Source: Nicotiana tabacum
Taxonomy: Eukaryota; Streptophyta; Magnoliopsida; Solanales; Solanaceae
NCBI RefSeq assembly: GCF_000715075.1
Contig: NC_134100.1
Location: forward strand, 28,006,042 to 28,070,041
Length of the DNA stretch: 64,000 bases
Direction: 5' to 3'
The position numbers and the translations under genes were made by a program. Shown one piece after another: positions 23,877 to 36,142 of the stretch (position 1 is the stretch's first letter; every line of letters starts with the position of its first letter). Below the pieces are notes generated by a model. That model was not told where the DNA came from. It saw only the letters and a program-made list of their open reading frames with translations, and did not search any database.

Positions 23877-26800
23877 TGTAAGCAAGTGATTTTTGCCATA
23901 TATGAGAATTACTCCCAAAAATTCAAAAATAAAATAATTTTTTCTTGGTGTGCAATTTTTGTGATATTTTGTGTAACTATTTGTATGTTTGTCTGTGCAT
24001 GTTTATTTGTTAAATTATTAAAAATACAAAAATATGTCGCATTTCGCATGTAGGATTTAATTATACAATTGTTAGTAACTAAGTTTGTTTTACAAAAAAA
24101 AAATTACAAAAATAGGCATCGTTTGCATTTTTAGCATTTAATGTCCAAATATACAATTTTATGCTTAATTATTACTTAATTATGCGTCAATTGTTATTGG
24201 GAGTTAATTTGCGCTTTTATAACTTAATTTAGTTCTTAATAATAGTTTAAGTATTTTTATAATTTAGTTTTAGAGAAATAAAAGAAGAAAAGAGAGCGAA
24301 AATATAAAGAAAGTTGGAATTGGGCCTCTTCTTCGATTTCAAGCCACAGGCCCAAAAAATGGCCCAATCTTCCCAAACGACCCAGTCCATTTCGAACTGG
24401 GTCGACCCAGTCCATAACCCAACATCCTATTGTCTTACATTTTACAAAACAAAACAAAAAAAGAAGAAGAGAAAAACCCTAAAAAACACAAAAATGGATC
24501 CGCCCCCCCAACCTTTGCTCCTTCTTCTCCATCTCCATTTTACACAGCCATGGCTGCCCTCAAACCCCACCTCCCATGGCTGCGCTTACCTTCTTCTTCG
24601 TCCACTCAGAACAACCAACGCCACCACCATCCACGTCGACCTCCCCGTTACATCGCCGGAAAACCCTCAACCAAAGAACCTGGAAACCCACCGCTGCCCG
24701 CTTCATCCCTATCGTCTCTGAGCTTCCCATCAACATCCATGGCTGACCTTCACCAGCATCACGTCCAAACACCACCACCAAACAGACCCAAACAGACCTC
24801 ATCGCCATCGCTGCAGCTGCTGCTTCATCTACTGCCCCGACGTCGCCGTGGCTTCTCATCCTTCCTCCGAGTCAGCTGTTGTTTGAAGCCCCCATCGCCG
24901 CTGCTTCGTCACGGCCAAGCTCACGCAGCTACAACTGCTCCAGCTTCTGCCTCATCGACTCACCATGGAGATAGCTGCCTCATTCAGCTTCACTACGTCG
25001 ACACAGCCATGAACGACTAGTGTCGTCATTTGTTCGAAGCTTTGGTTCGTAGAAACAGTCCACATACATTTCGTTTTGATCTGGTTAGTAGATTTTGAAT
25101 TTCATTTATTGTCCGTAATTTTTGTTCATTATTTTCGGATCCAGAATCGATAAATGATTAAGTTCTTGTTTGGTTTGTTTGTCGTTGAAATAATTTTCTA
25201 ATTTGTTCATATGTGTTGTTGAATTAATTTTCAGATTTCAAATGGAAATTAATTAATTTGTTTCATGTTGTTATATATTTTCCAGAAAATTATTAATGTT
25301 GTTTGAGTCATTTAATCCGTCATGTTTGTTGTGATAAAATAAATTTAATTCATATTCATACTTTGTTTGATTGTTCTTGAATCCGAACTTTGTACAGCTT
25401 GATTTCTTGTTTACCATTTATGATTATTTCTTGAATTTGTCTCATAATCTTGTTTAAAGTTTAATATAGGAATTGTTTGTTTTAATGTTGTTAGAGTTGA
25501 TTTTAAGCTCAATATTATTGAATTTAGAAATCTAAATATACTTGTTTGTTGTTGTTGTTGAATCCGAAAATAGGATTGTTTGTTGTTAAAATATTGTTCA
25601 ATCAAATTTTAGTTGTTCTTTGTTGTTCAATTTGTGTTCATATGATTTGTGGTTGAAATCATGTTCATGTGATTTATTGTTGAAATGTTGAAGAAATCAT
25701 GTTCATGAGATTTTGTTGTTTGAACATTGTTGGAAATTGGTCATATTGGCTATATTTTGGTTTAGTGTGATTATTTGCTTTGTTATAGCTGATGGGGTAA
25801 AATGGTAATTGCAATAAGGTCGGAGGAGTAGTTTGGTAATTGAACATTTTGTAATTCTTTATGTTAATCATGTGGGACAAAATGTAATGGGGTGGGTTGT
25901 GATATAATTGTTTAATATAAAGGGGGGACAAGACAAACTTTAGTGGGGAGGAATCTTGTATTTGTTTAAGTGAAGCATGTGGAACAAAATATAATGGGGT
26001 GGTGATGATATATTTATTTAATGTAATAGGGATGAGTGGGAAGATAATGGGTTTGGTAGAGAAAATGGGTTGATTTTAATTGATTAAAAGATTTATGGGA
26101 TGCGATATAAGTAGAAGTCTTGAAATCAGAAAAGAAGAGAAGACAGATAGAGGAACTAATCTGAATATAGAGAAGAACAGAAAGAAATAGAGAAAAAAAA
26201 GGGCGGAACATTTAAGAGAAAGAAAAATTTCGAAAAATATTTAAGCTTTCAAAATAAAAATAAAAACTAAAAAAAAAATCTTATGCTTTCTTTATTTGAA
26301 ATCAGTATTAATTGTTGTTGTTTCATTCAAATCTTGAAGCTTTTGTTTTTGGGATTACTTCTCTACTGGTTTGCAAACTCTTTTCCTGGGTTGTTACTGT
26401 TGCTGGGCTGTTGCTGCTGTGCTGTACTGTTATTACTGCTGCTGATTTTCATCTTCATTTTCTTTTGCTTCCAATATCAGGTATATATTTTAGACTCATG
26501 TTGTGGAAAGCTTCAACATTGCCAAATAAATGAAGTTCGGAATTATAATTATGTCTTTTACTCGTTTAAATCTATTAGTTTAAATTTCAGTTTTGTTTCA
26601 GTTGATTAATATAGTAGCTTACATTTGATGTGAGAACTGTTAGTTAATCATCCCTTTGAAATTCGCATAAGCTTTGTAATAATGTTATTTATTTCAGAAT
26701 TTCATTAAGTATAGCTATATTCAAATTATAAGATAGGGAACATGGCAGAAAGCTAGCCATTAATTAAATCTTATGATATTGTTGGCTAAGTATGGAATAG

Positions 26801-28260
26801 TATGGAACTATCAAGAAACTATATTACTAGCATATTTTGTCACAAAAGTCCGATTTTATTTAAAACTAGATTGATGTAAGTTGTATGTTATTTGTACATG
26901 GCATGATAACAGTTACATGTATAACCATAAGTGAAAGGTGAGTTGATATAATTCGTTACGAGGTTAGAATATTAGGAATGGTTCAGACGTACAACTATAT
27001 TGCATGTGATCCAATTTTATTGAATCAATTTGTATAATAGTTCTCTTTCTTATCAACTTGATTCTTATCTACCATTGTAAACAAATTAACCAAACAATTA
27101 TAACTTTGGACTAAAAACAAGTATATGAGAAGGATATGGGATTTATAAGCACGAATTGCAACATTTTATGTCAAGGATATGTAGAAATAGAGTTCGCATT
27201 AAATATAACAATGAAAATTCTTCAGAAGCTATTAATTTGTTTATCAAATTAATTCTTTTCCAGTTTTATATGCGATTCGATTTTTGGATATATTAATGTT
27301 GTATCCACGATAAAAATGGTAGTTTTTTTTAGTTACATGTTGTTTGTTTCTTTTTCATATCATTAATTCTTTAAAATTTGAATAGTTTTGAGGTATATAA
27401 TTCATACGCATAAAATAAGACTTGCGGTCAACACATAATAACTTTTGAATTCTTTTCAAGAAAATTTAGAGACGTCTAAATCAGTGTTTCTCTATGGCTT
27501 TCATATAAAAATAAGTGGATGCAATAAACAATTTGTAGAGAATTTTATCAAGAATATTTTGTGAAATTAGGGATACGTTCGCGTGGCCTAAATTACATTT
27601 TTTAAGGCAGTTCGGATTATGCGTTCGCGCAACTTTGAGCCAAAATTTTAATAAAAAAGATTCGTCGGAGGATATTAAATTAATTTCATAAAACCCGAGA
27701 TGTGCAGTCCACTATTTAAGAAAGGTGAATGTTCTTAATTTTATTTTAAGCACAGTTTCGAATATCAAATAAATTTTTTTATAATAAAAATATAAAAATA
27801 TTATCAACCTTTTTGTGTACACGTATGCGTGGCACGATTCTCTACAATTATAAAAGGTATATAATACGAATATACATACGCGTGATTCGTTTATATAATT
27901 GTAAACAATCTAAACAAAAGCGGTAATAAAATCGGGCAACAAGAAAAAAGGTATTTAGTAAATCAAGATAATTAAGCCAAATATAAAAATAGTTAAGCGA
28001 CCGTGCTAGAACCACGGAATTCGGGAATGCCTAACACCTTCTCCCGAATTAACAGAATTCCTTACTCAGGATTTCTGGTTCGCAGAATAACAAACAGAGT
28101 CATATTCTTCTCGATTCAGGGATTAAAACCGGTGACTTGGGACGCCTTAAAATTCCCAGGTGGCGACTCTGAAACAAACAAACAAATCCCGTTTCGACTG
28201 TCCTTTAATCGGAGAAAACTCCCTACGCCCCCCGCGGGGGCGGAAAAAGGAGGTGTGACA
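23877..28260 (+). repeat. Element B 3' LTR
   Basis: Direct repeat of the 5' LTR, differing at occasional single bases and short indels. Ends TGTGACA and is followed by GGAGG. The ORF at 24430-25020 (196 codons, Pro/His/Ser-rich) is open only in this copy and is regarded as chance. Confidence 0.92.
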
Positions 28261-28265
28261 GGAGG

Positions 28266-28933
28266 CAGCCATGGTTGCTGCTCGTATTGGGGTCGTTTGG
28301 GACGACGGAGAAGAAGATAGAGGGGGGGCGGGTAGATTGTTTTTTAGGGTTTTTTTGTTTTTTGTTTTGGGAAAATGAAAATGAAAAGGAAGAGGGGGAG
28401 ATGGATCTTTGGGGTTATGGTGCGGACCGGGTCGGGTTGACCCGGTATGGGTTTGTTTCTTTTGGGCTTGTGGTTTAAATTTGAAGAAAAGGCCCAATCC
28501 TATTTTCTTCTATTTTTTGTTCTTTTCTATTTATTCAATTTCCTAATTAATAAAGCTAAAAATGCTAAGATTAAATTGTAAAACCCAAAATTATCTCAAA
28601 ATACTAATTAACTACTAATAACAATTATCACACATTTAAGTAGCAATTAACGATAAAATCACACAATTTGGACGTTAAATGCTAAAATGCAACGTACACT
28701 ATTTTTTATGATTTTTTTTTCGTTTTGTAAAACAAACTTAAATAAATATCAAATGCAAATGCGACATATTCTTATATTTTTTTATTAATTTAACACGTTA
28801 ACATGCACATGCAAAAATACAAATAATTATCCAAAAATGCCACGAAAATTCAAAAATTGCTCACAAAGGAAAATTATTTTATTTTGAATTTTTGGGAGTA
28901 ATTCTCATATAGGGTAAAAATCACGTGCTCACA
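28266..28933 (-). repeat. Element A 3' LTR, piece 3 (LTR start)
   Basis: Matches 40194-40867. On the minus strand it begins TGTGAGCACGTGATTTTT at 28933. Confidence 0.9.
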
Positions 28934-28950
28934 GCTGCCCCTCTTTGTCC
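28934..28950 (-). other. Element A polypurine tract
   Basis: On the minus strand, GGACAAAGAGGGGCAGC lies immediately before the LTR start. It would prime plus-strand DNA synthesis. Confidence 0.75.
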
Positions 28951-29069
28951 GAAAACACGAAGAGTTTTCGTGCAAAGATAAAGTGAGCGGATACGAGCGA
29001 TTTTTGCCCGTTGGAATACTCCGTGTGAAATATTTTTTTGAAAGATTTGACCGAACCTCTGCTTCGAAG

Positions 29070-29116
29070 GTTTACTACATATCCTGGGCTAAACAGGAAT
29101 CAGGTCAATGTAGTTC
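29070..29116 (-). other. two-stem hairpin motif, copy A1
   Basis: Outer arms CTACAT (29075-29080) and ATGTAG (29108-29113). Inner arms TCCTG (29082-29086) and CAGGA (29094-29098). Counterpart of B4. Confidence 0.8.
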
Positions 29117-29654
29117 GGGAAGTTTTGGTAGCTGGGACTACCATGGAACTGCAATGCTGCTGTTACTGCTGTTGCATGCTATTACTACTGCTTTACCGAC
29201 CTCCTTATTACGCCAAAGGAGAATTAAAACTAAGCTAGTTATGCCTATCAACTACTAGTTACAAGATTCCTATCTATAATTCTTTCGCAAATTAATCTTG
29301 AGTCTTAGCTGATTCTGCTTGTAGACTTCGATCTGAATCTTGATGCTCGCAAGTTGTAGGCGCTTGTTTATTTCTGCAGCATTGAGTGAAGCGGGATTGG
29401 CGGAGCTCGTGACTTCAATCAGATTTTAAGTGATACGCACTTTGTCTGTTCCAGTATTTGGGCTCGTCTTATTTTGTTCTTTTCTTCCTTTCTTTTGTTC
29501 TGGATTGAGACTCACTCCATAGGTCATCTCGATCCCTGTGCCTCGAGGTCAAACCTGCTCAGACAACAAAACAAACAAACAAACGAAATTTTTCTGCCCC
29601 AGTTTCACTAGGAAAATTTCGTGAGTTAATTGCCATAAAAATCTACAGAATTGA

Positions 29655-30360
29655 TGAGGGGATTGGAAACCTCAAGTCTAAAAGACGCAACTCAGGGATT
29701 GGAGCCCTAATGTCTGCTAAAGAAAAATTGCTCAACTCAGGGATTGGAGCCCTAATGTCGGCTAAAGGAAAATCGCTCAACTCAGGGATTGGAGCCCTAA
29801 TGTCGGCTAAAGAAAAATTGCTCAACTCAGGGATTGGAGACCTAATGTCGGCTAAATGAAAATTGCTCAACTCAGGGATTGGAGCCCTAATGTCGGCTAA
29901 AAGAAAATCGCTCAACTCAGGGATTGGAGCCCTAATGTCGGCTAAAAGAAAATTGCTCAACTCAGGGATTGGAGCCCTAATGTCGGCTAAAAGAAAACTT
30001 GCTCAACTCAGGGATTGGAGCCCTAATGTCGGCTAAAGGAAAATTGCTCAACTCAGGGATTGGAGACCTAATGTCGGCTAAAAGAAAAATCGCTCAACTC
30101 AGGGATTGGAGCCCTAATGTCGGCTAAAGGAAAATTGCTCAACTCAGGGATTGGAGCCCTAATGTCGGCTAAAGGAAAATCGCTCAACTCAGGGATTGGA
30201 GCCCTAATGTCGGCTAAAAGAAAAGATCGCTCAACTCAGGGATTGGAGCCCTAATGTCGGCTAAAGGAAAATCGCTCAACTCAGGGATTGGAGCCCTAAT
30301 GTCGGCTAAAGGAAAATCGCTCAACTCAGGGATTGGAGCCCTAATGTTGGCTAAAGGAAA
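29655..30360 (-). repeat. tandem array 1 of element A, about 15 units of 45 bp
   Basis: Plus-strand wording per unit is CTCAACTCAGGGATTGGAGC then CCTAATGTCGGCTAAA. In element sense, TAGGG and CCCTG arms enclose CTCCAAT. Open frames with a repeating LADIRAPIPELS motif arise because 45 is divisible by three; unit length varies and breaks them, so I do not call a gene. Confidence 0.88.
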
Positions 30361-30577
30361 ATGTTGGGGACTCTAACTAACCCTCTTTTTGAGTTTTCTT
30401 CTTACTTCTTTTTTCGTTTTTTTTATTTTTTTATTTTTTGTTTAGTAAAATGCAGGAGAGAATTTTGGGGAAACTTCCCTTTTGGGTCGATTCCTTATTG
30501 CAAAGCTGTTTCTTAAATTCACGTATTTCTTTTCTTTTTGGGCGGCACCTGCTTCTTGCGTGGTTGCTTTGGAAACG
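30361..30577. other. pyrimidine-rich spacer in element A arrays
   Basis: T-rich spacer followed by a segment (about 30370-30515) repeated with changes at about 31070-31215. No gene. Confidence 0.6.
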
Positions 30578-31060
30578 AAAATCGCTCAACTCAGGGATTG
30601 GAGCCCTAATGTCGGCTAAAAGAAAATTGCTCAACTCAGGGATTGGAGCCCTAATGTCGGCTAAAAGAAAATCGCTCAACTCAGGGATTGGAGCCCTAAT
30701 GTCGGCTAAAGGCAACTAGGGAATGGAGGCCCTATGTCTAAAATCTCAACTCAGGGATTGGAGCCCTAATGTTGGCAAAGGTGACTAGGGAATGGAGGCC
30801 CTATGTCTAAACTCTCAACTCAGGGATTGGAGCCCTAATGTTGGCAAAAGACGACTAGGGAATGGAGGCCCTATGTCTAAAATCTCAACTCAGGGATTGG
30901 AGCCCTAATGTTGGCAAAGGTGACTAGGGAATGGAGGCCATATGTCTAAAATCTCAACTCAGGTATTGGAGCCCTAATATTGGCAAAGGTGACTAAGGAA
31001 TGGAGGCCCTATGTCTAATATTTTAACTTAGGGATTGGAGCCCTAATGTTGGCGAAAAAT
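30578..31060 (-). repeat. tandem array 2 of element A, about 8 units
   Basis: The 45 bp unit continues, then alternates with a second hairpin, GACTAGGGAATGGAGG then CCCTATGTC, giving composite units of about 68 bp. Arms AGGG/CCCT and TAGGG/CCCTA. Confidence 0.85.
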
Positions 31061-32353
31061 AGGTTGATATTGGGGATTCTAAACTAACCTTTTTTTTGGA
31101 ATTTTCTTCTTATTTCTCTTTTCGTTTTTTTATTTTTTTATTTTTTTTGTTTAGTAAAAATGAAGGAAAGAATTTGGAGGAAACTTCCCTTTTGGGTTGA
31201 TTCCTTGCACTTGTGCATTTCTTTTCCCTTTTGGTTGCACATGCTTCTTGCACGGTTGCTTTGGATTGCACCTGTTTCAATTTTCCAAACAAAAAATAAT
31301 TGTTAGTTTGAAAACGGTGGTTGGTTCAGTGGCCTTGATCATTCCAATTGCTTGGTCCCGGCCTCATTTCTGTTGAGAAATTTTGCCATTGATTGGCTTC
31401 AAAGGCGACCCCCTTTCAAACTGATAAGACTCAGATTTCGGGATTTTATGATGACTCGCTCGTGTAAGGCTTTGGTTCTTATTCCGCTTTCCAGACCTTT
31501 GCCTTTGACTTTCTTCTCTTTTTTTTCTTTTTTTTTAATGTCTTTACTTTGGAGGTAATCAAACATCATGATCAGTCGGGATTGGACTGACGCACCACTG
31601 AGGCTGGGTATTTTCTTCACCTCTTGCCAGACGGAGCTTTGTGAAATCGGTCCTGCCACCTTTTCTTTCTAACACATTTTGGAATTTAGGGTTAAGCTGA
31701 AAGGGATTCAAGGAAAGGTAAACACAGAGCGGAAAAATGAATTTAAAAGAGAAGCATCCCTTTCGGGGGAAAAGAAGGACTTATCTGAGGTGTATGCTGG
31801 CTTCAAACTGACATGACATGCTTTTTGGACTGGATGCCCGAACCTCACGAACTTGCATTTCCTCATGAACCAAAACGGATCTATGTTTCCCAACCAGGGA
31901 ACCTTGCCAGAACTTTCTGTGGTGAAATCATCTTTTTGGCCGACAACGCCCTTTGCGGGTTTTCGCTAGTCGACCTCTCTCATTTGTCTTCTCACCATCG
32001 CTCGATAGTACATCTTGCGGGTTTTCACTAAACGGACTATCTCATTCTTGGTTTCTCTACTCTCGTCACCTCATGGTGCCCGAAGGTTTTCACCGACAAG
32101 ACTCTCTCATTTTATTTCTCTCAATTTTAGAATGCATCGGCTTCCAACCATGATATTTCTTGGTTTCCCCCGCCTTTGGCAATTGATCCGAAGGACTTGT
32201 ACTTGGTTTTTGGTAAAAAGAATTGTGGATGAAATTACAACTTCGGAATCATTTGGTGTGCCCGTGGTTGAACCATTATAACATCTGCCCCAGTTTCAAC
32301 TTCAGGGAAAATTGGATTTTTGTTTTGGTGTGACTGAACCCCAGAGAGAGGCT

Positions 32354-32390
32354 GCCTATGTATCCTTTCGGAATCAAGTCAGACGTAGTT
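32354..32390 (-). other. two-stem hairpin motif, copy A2
   Basis: Outer arms CTATG (32356-32360) and CGTAG (32384-32388), with one wobble pair. Inner arms TCC (32363-32365) and GGA (32370-32372). It lies in the first half of the internal duplication. Confidence 0.65.
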
Positions 32391-33501
32391 CAGGCAAATC
32401 ATTTGTTTTTTTTTTCGGAGCATCAGGGAATTTTTGATTCTCAAACCTAACTGCAGTGGCTAATCGCGTGGGACTTAACCTTTCTAACTTTATTTTGCCT
32501 TTGTAGGCCTTTCTTTTCTGTCTTCTTTCTTCCAACTTCAATTTTAGAGCATTTGGGGGTACCTTGGTTTCTTCAACTTCGTTGAGGCGATTAGCCATGT
32601 GAAACTCAACCTTTTCAACTTCAATTGCCTTTATAGGCGCTTTAATTTGATTTTCTCCTCCCAAGAGTTTTGATTCCTGAGCATCGGCCGCCATGGCCAG
32701 TCGAGGTCGACTTGATGCACCTGCTGAGGCTGGGTGCCTTTTGCACATTAGCGTGTATCAAACGAAAGCCCTATAAATCAGTCTTGCCATCCTTTCTTTG
32801 TCTTGGTTTTGGAAGTGTTAGACCAGAAGGGATTCAAAGAGAAACAAATAATTGAATGGAGAATGAGTTTAAAACTAGAAGTGTCCCTTTCGGGGAAAGG
32901 AGAGAAGGACTTATCTGGAGTACATGCGGACTTCAATGAACATGACATGCCTTTTGGACTGGATGCCTGATCTGTGTAAACCGTCCGACTCTCAAAAATT
33001 CATCACAACTTTGCCTTGAATACCGAGGAACCTTGCCAGGACTCTGTTGATGCCGATGGCTGTGAGGATCTTATTTTCGATCATGGGCGCCCTTTGTGGG
33101 TTTTCACGAGCTGGCATTTTTCATTTCATTTCTTACCATCTCCTTATAGTGCTCGTGTGGGTTTTCACTAACAAAACTCTCTCATTTTCATTTTTCTTTA
33201 CTTACCGTCGCCTTACAATGCCCGTGTGGGTTTTCACCAATAAGACTCTCTCATTTTATTTCTCTTATTTTGCTTGCGAGGATCTAAGTAACTACATTCT
33301 CTGATCCTTGAACATTCTTACCGATTGATCGGAAGGACTTGAACAGGATTTGGGGTAAAACGAGCTTGGATGGAATTACAACTTTAGAACCTTTCTGGCG
33401 AACTGTCGCCGAACCACTATAACTTTTGTCCCAGTTTCACTTTTGGGGGGGGGGGGGATCTTGGATTTTATTTTGGTGTGACTGAACCCCAAGGAGAGGT
33501 T

Positions 33502-33538
33502 GCCTACGTATCCTTTCGGAATCAAGTCAAACGTAGTT
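33502..33538 (-). other. two-stem hairpin motif, copy A3
   Basis: Outer arms CTACG (33504-33508) and CGTAG (33532-33536). Inner arms TCC (33511-33513) and GGA (33518-33520). Counterpart of B3. Confidence 0.7.
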
Positions 33539-34439
33539 CAGGCAAATCATTTTGTTTTTTATTTTCTTTTGTTTTTCTGATTTGCTTTGTTTTTCACTTT
33601 CTTTTTCCCTTCCGTTTCCTTTTTTTTTATTTTCATTGTCTTTTCTTCCTTTTTTTGTATATATATTTTCTTATTTTTCCAATTCTTTCTTCTTTTTTTA
33701 TTCTTTTTTCTTTTTCATTTCAATTTCTTTTTTTTTCATTTTATTTTTCAATAATACTTTCAGGTTCCAAAGAGGGTAATCAAAGAAGAGTAACCAGCTC
33801 AAATGGGTTTGCAAAGGGTTGATAGTGTTTGGGTAGCGAGAATGAAAACCTTCGTCATCTCAACCGGAAAATATTAGAACTATATGTAGGATCCAACATA
33901 GTACCTTTTGACTGCATTTGCATTGACAGTTATTTCAAGGGCATTTCCTTCGATGTGTCCCAAGTACAACGCACTTTTTTGGCAGTACTCTTGTTGCAAT
34001 GTATGTACCTTTCCAATCTGGACCCAATTTTCTTTCAACTTTTCCAAACATTGTTTTATTTTCTTAAACGTATCTTCATTGCGATCTAATCCTTGATTCA
34101 TTATTTCGAGGTCTAACGGCTTTCAGGATCCGGACATGAAGTCCGCAAGCATATCGTGTTATTGAAATCTACATTTAAGATAATTGAAAAGAGAATAAGA
34201 AAGAAAAATGACAAGATTAAGAGAAGAGACATTCCTAGACAGTGAAATATTAATTTCATTTTTTTTCTTGATTTTGATTGAATTTTTTTTGAATTTTTTG
34301 AAGATAGAATGGTTTATACAAGAAAGTAAGACAATAAAGTAAAACATCTGGATCACATCCTGAGATAATCTGGATGCAGAAAGGATAGCAAGACTGGCTA
34401 CTGAGACTCCCGTCTGATGGGGAACTTTCATGTTTGGCA

Positions 34440-34990
34440 ACCATTTTATGGCTTTTCTTCTATCTCGGCAATGATTGTAATGGCCTTCAGTGCCGGATCA
34501 AATTCCTCATCTTCACAAATCATTCTGACTATTGGCCTGTTGTTGTGGGCGGGCAACAAATTGTTCATCACATCAGGAGCTTCTTCATCCCAAAAAACGA
34601 TTCTTTCAGCTTCAATCGAATCTTCAACTGCCCTTTTGAGGGTCCAACAGTCCTTTGTACTGTGCCTCACTGCTCCAGAGTGGTATTCACATATAGTGTC
34701 AGCTCAGTGCGGTAGGGACTCGGGGTTCAGCCGAATTTGGTCCACTGGCTGCAATAGATCTAGCCTAATCAGCTTTTGGAACAAGCTTGAATACGATTCA
34801 CCAATAGGGGTGAACTGATTCTTTCTGAAAGGCTCTCTTGGGCGAGGATTGTACCGGGGAACATCTGATTGAGGATTGTATGGAGCTTGGTAAGGATGGA
34901 CATTTCTGGGAAGTGGAGCTCAGTTTTGTGGATAATATTGTGGCCGCGTGTAAGGTTGCGCATTCATCAACGCATACCAATAAAACCAAT
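34440..34990 (-). pseudogene. gag: Element A gag, C-terminal remnant
   Basis: The minus strand from about 34990 reads as the C-terminal third of an Ogre/Tat gag. It has MNAQPYTRPQYYPQN, then FRKNQFTPIGESYSSLFQKL, then a Cys/His cluster CEYHSGAVRHSTKDC spaced C-X2-H-X5-H-X4-C, then WTLKRAVEDSIEAERIV and PLPAHNN. Stops interrupt it, and the gag core present in element B (CMFPDVHL ... REQAARVKP) is absent. It is therefore a truncated, nonfunctional copy. Element A must have relied on gag and enzymes from other elements when it moved. Confidence 0.85.
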
Positions 34991-35327
34991 CACCTGAACA
35001 GAACCTGACTGGTTTACTCTCACACACAACCTTGTTAGTTTTGAGGCATTTAACATCTAGGAAATCGCACGTTGGGATGAAATGCACCTAAACAGTTAAA
35101 CGCTTCTGCCATGTGTTTGAACGGGTTGCATGTTTCATCCCGGCCTTAAACTAGCCCTCTTCACTATGTACCTCTTTTCTTTTATTCCTGCCTCTCTTTA
35201 ACCACTCTTGATCTTGTTTTTGCCGCTCTTTTTTTTGTTTTTGGCACTTTTTTTTAATTTTTTCTCTCTTTTTTTTTTCATTTTTTACTCAATTATTTTA
35301 TGGCTATGATCGAATCCGATGGGGATT

Positions 35328-35369
35328 GCCTACGTATCATGACCCGCATGAATCAGATCTTGCGTAGTT
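35328..35369 (-). other. two-stem hairpin motif, copy A4
   Basis: Outer arms CTACG (35330-35334) and CGTAG (35363-35367). Inner arms TCATG (35337-35341) and CATGA (35347-35351). Counterpart of B2. Confidence 0.75.
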
Positions 35370-36142
35370 CGGGAGATCGTGAATAGAGTAAGTAAACTAA
35401 CTCTTTTTTTTTCTTTTTGGAATAATTTTTTTTAAAAAAAATTCTTTAAAAGAATAAAGGTTTTTTTTTGGATTTTTGTTTCTTTTGGATTTTTCTAAAA
35501 AAAATGCTTTAAAAGAAGAAAAGGATATTTTTTGGATTTTTGAATTTGACTCTATTTTTATTTTTTGAAAGAAAGACTTCTAAAAATTCCTTTTCTTTTG
35601 ATTGGAACTTTGGGAATTTTAGAAGTAAAAAAAAAATATTTTTGTTTGAATTTTCATTTGTTCTCTCTTTTTTTAAATAAGAAAGAAAATATTTTCTTTG
35701 GATTTTGGCTGTCGCCTCTTAATTTTTGAAAGAGGCACTTTTAAGAAAATATTTTGGATTTTGAGTTTTTTATTTATTTACAAAAGCACTTATAAAGAAA
35801 AGCGAAAATATTTTTGGACTCATATTTTCAAAGTTTTTATGGATATTTACAAAATAAAGACAGCTAAAAAGCAATTTTTTCTGGATTTTTGTTTCTGATA
35901 TTTTTTGGATTATTTTTGGAAAAATACTTCAGAATGAAGGGAACCCGTATTTTAGATTTTGATTTTTATTGATTTTTTTTGTATGAAAGATATTAGAAAG
36001 AAGGAAACCATTTTTTTTTGAGTTTAAAAACTACTTTTTTTTTGTTTTTTAAAATTTTTAAGGAAATATTTTCAAAGAAGGGACCGGAAGAAAATATTTT
36101 TGGATTATTTTTTGAAAATTGGGGTCGGAACCGATGAGGTTT

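Larger units (their letters stand above)
11350..28260 (+). mobile_element. Element B: Ogre/Tat-like gag-only LTR retrotransposon (LARD)
   Basis: A complete 16.9 kb element has LTRs 11350-15732 (4383 bp) and 23877-28260 (4384 bp), and a GGAGG duplication on both sides. A primer-binding site sits at 15737-15754. The interior holds a gag with three in-frame stops and about 4.5 kb of noncoding sequence with tandem arrays; there is no protease, reverse transcriptase or integrase. LTR ends (TGTAAGCACGTG ... GGTGTGACA), interior layout and motifs match element A, so B is a sister copy inserted in opposite orientation into A's LTR. Confidence 0.92.
31061..34439 (-). other. Element A post-gag noncoding region with 1.1 kb internal duplication
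   Basis: No recognisable pol. The stretch about 31580-32410 is repeated, diverged, at about 32710-33560; shared landmarks include GAGGCTGGGT, CCCTTTCGGGG, CTTTTTGGACTGGATGCC-like text and the hairpin motif. A 73-codon minus ORF (34101-33880) is not recognised. A 13-base G run lies at 33445-33457 and a pyrimidine-rich stretch at 33545-33755. Confidence 0.65.

Noticed and set aside
24430..25020. 196-codon ORF in the 3' LTR of element B
   Set aside because: Pro/His/Ser-rich, low complexity, and out of frame in the 5' LTR because of a 6-base difference and other changes. It is likely open by composition.
29643..29960. 105-codon minus ORF with repeated LADIRAPIPELS
   Set aside because: A product of 45 bp tandem units whose length is divisible by three. 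Units of other lengths break the frame and no start or conserved context exists.
29655..31060. CRISPR-like array (regular repeats with short variable spacers)
   Set aside because: The variable parts are only a few A/G/T bases, the repeats drift, and the context is a plant retrotransposon. It is an ordinary tandem array.
33478..33822. Phe/Leu-rich ORF resembling membrane segments
   Set aside because: It comes from a T-rich low-complexity stretch, so hydrophobic codons are expected by composition.
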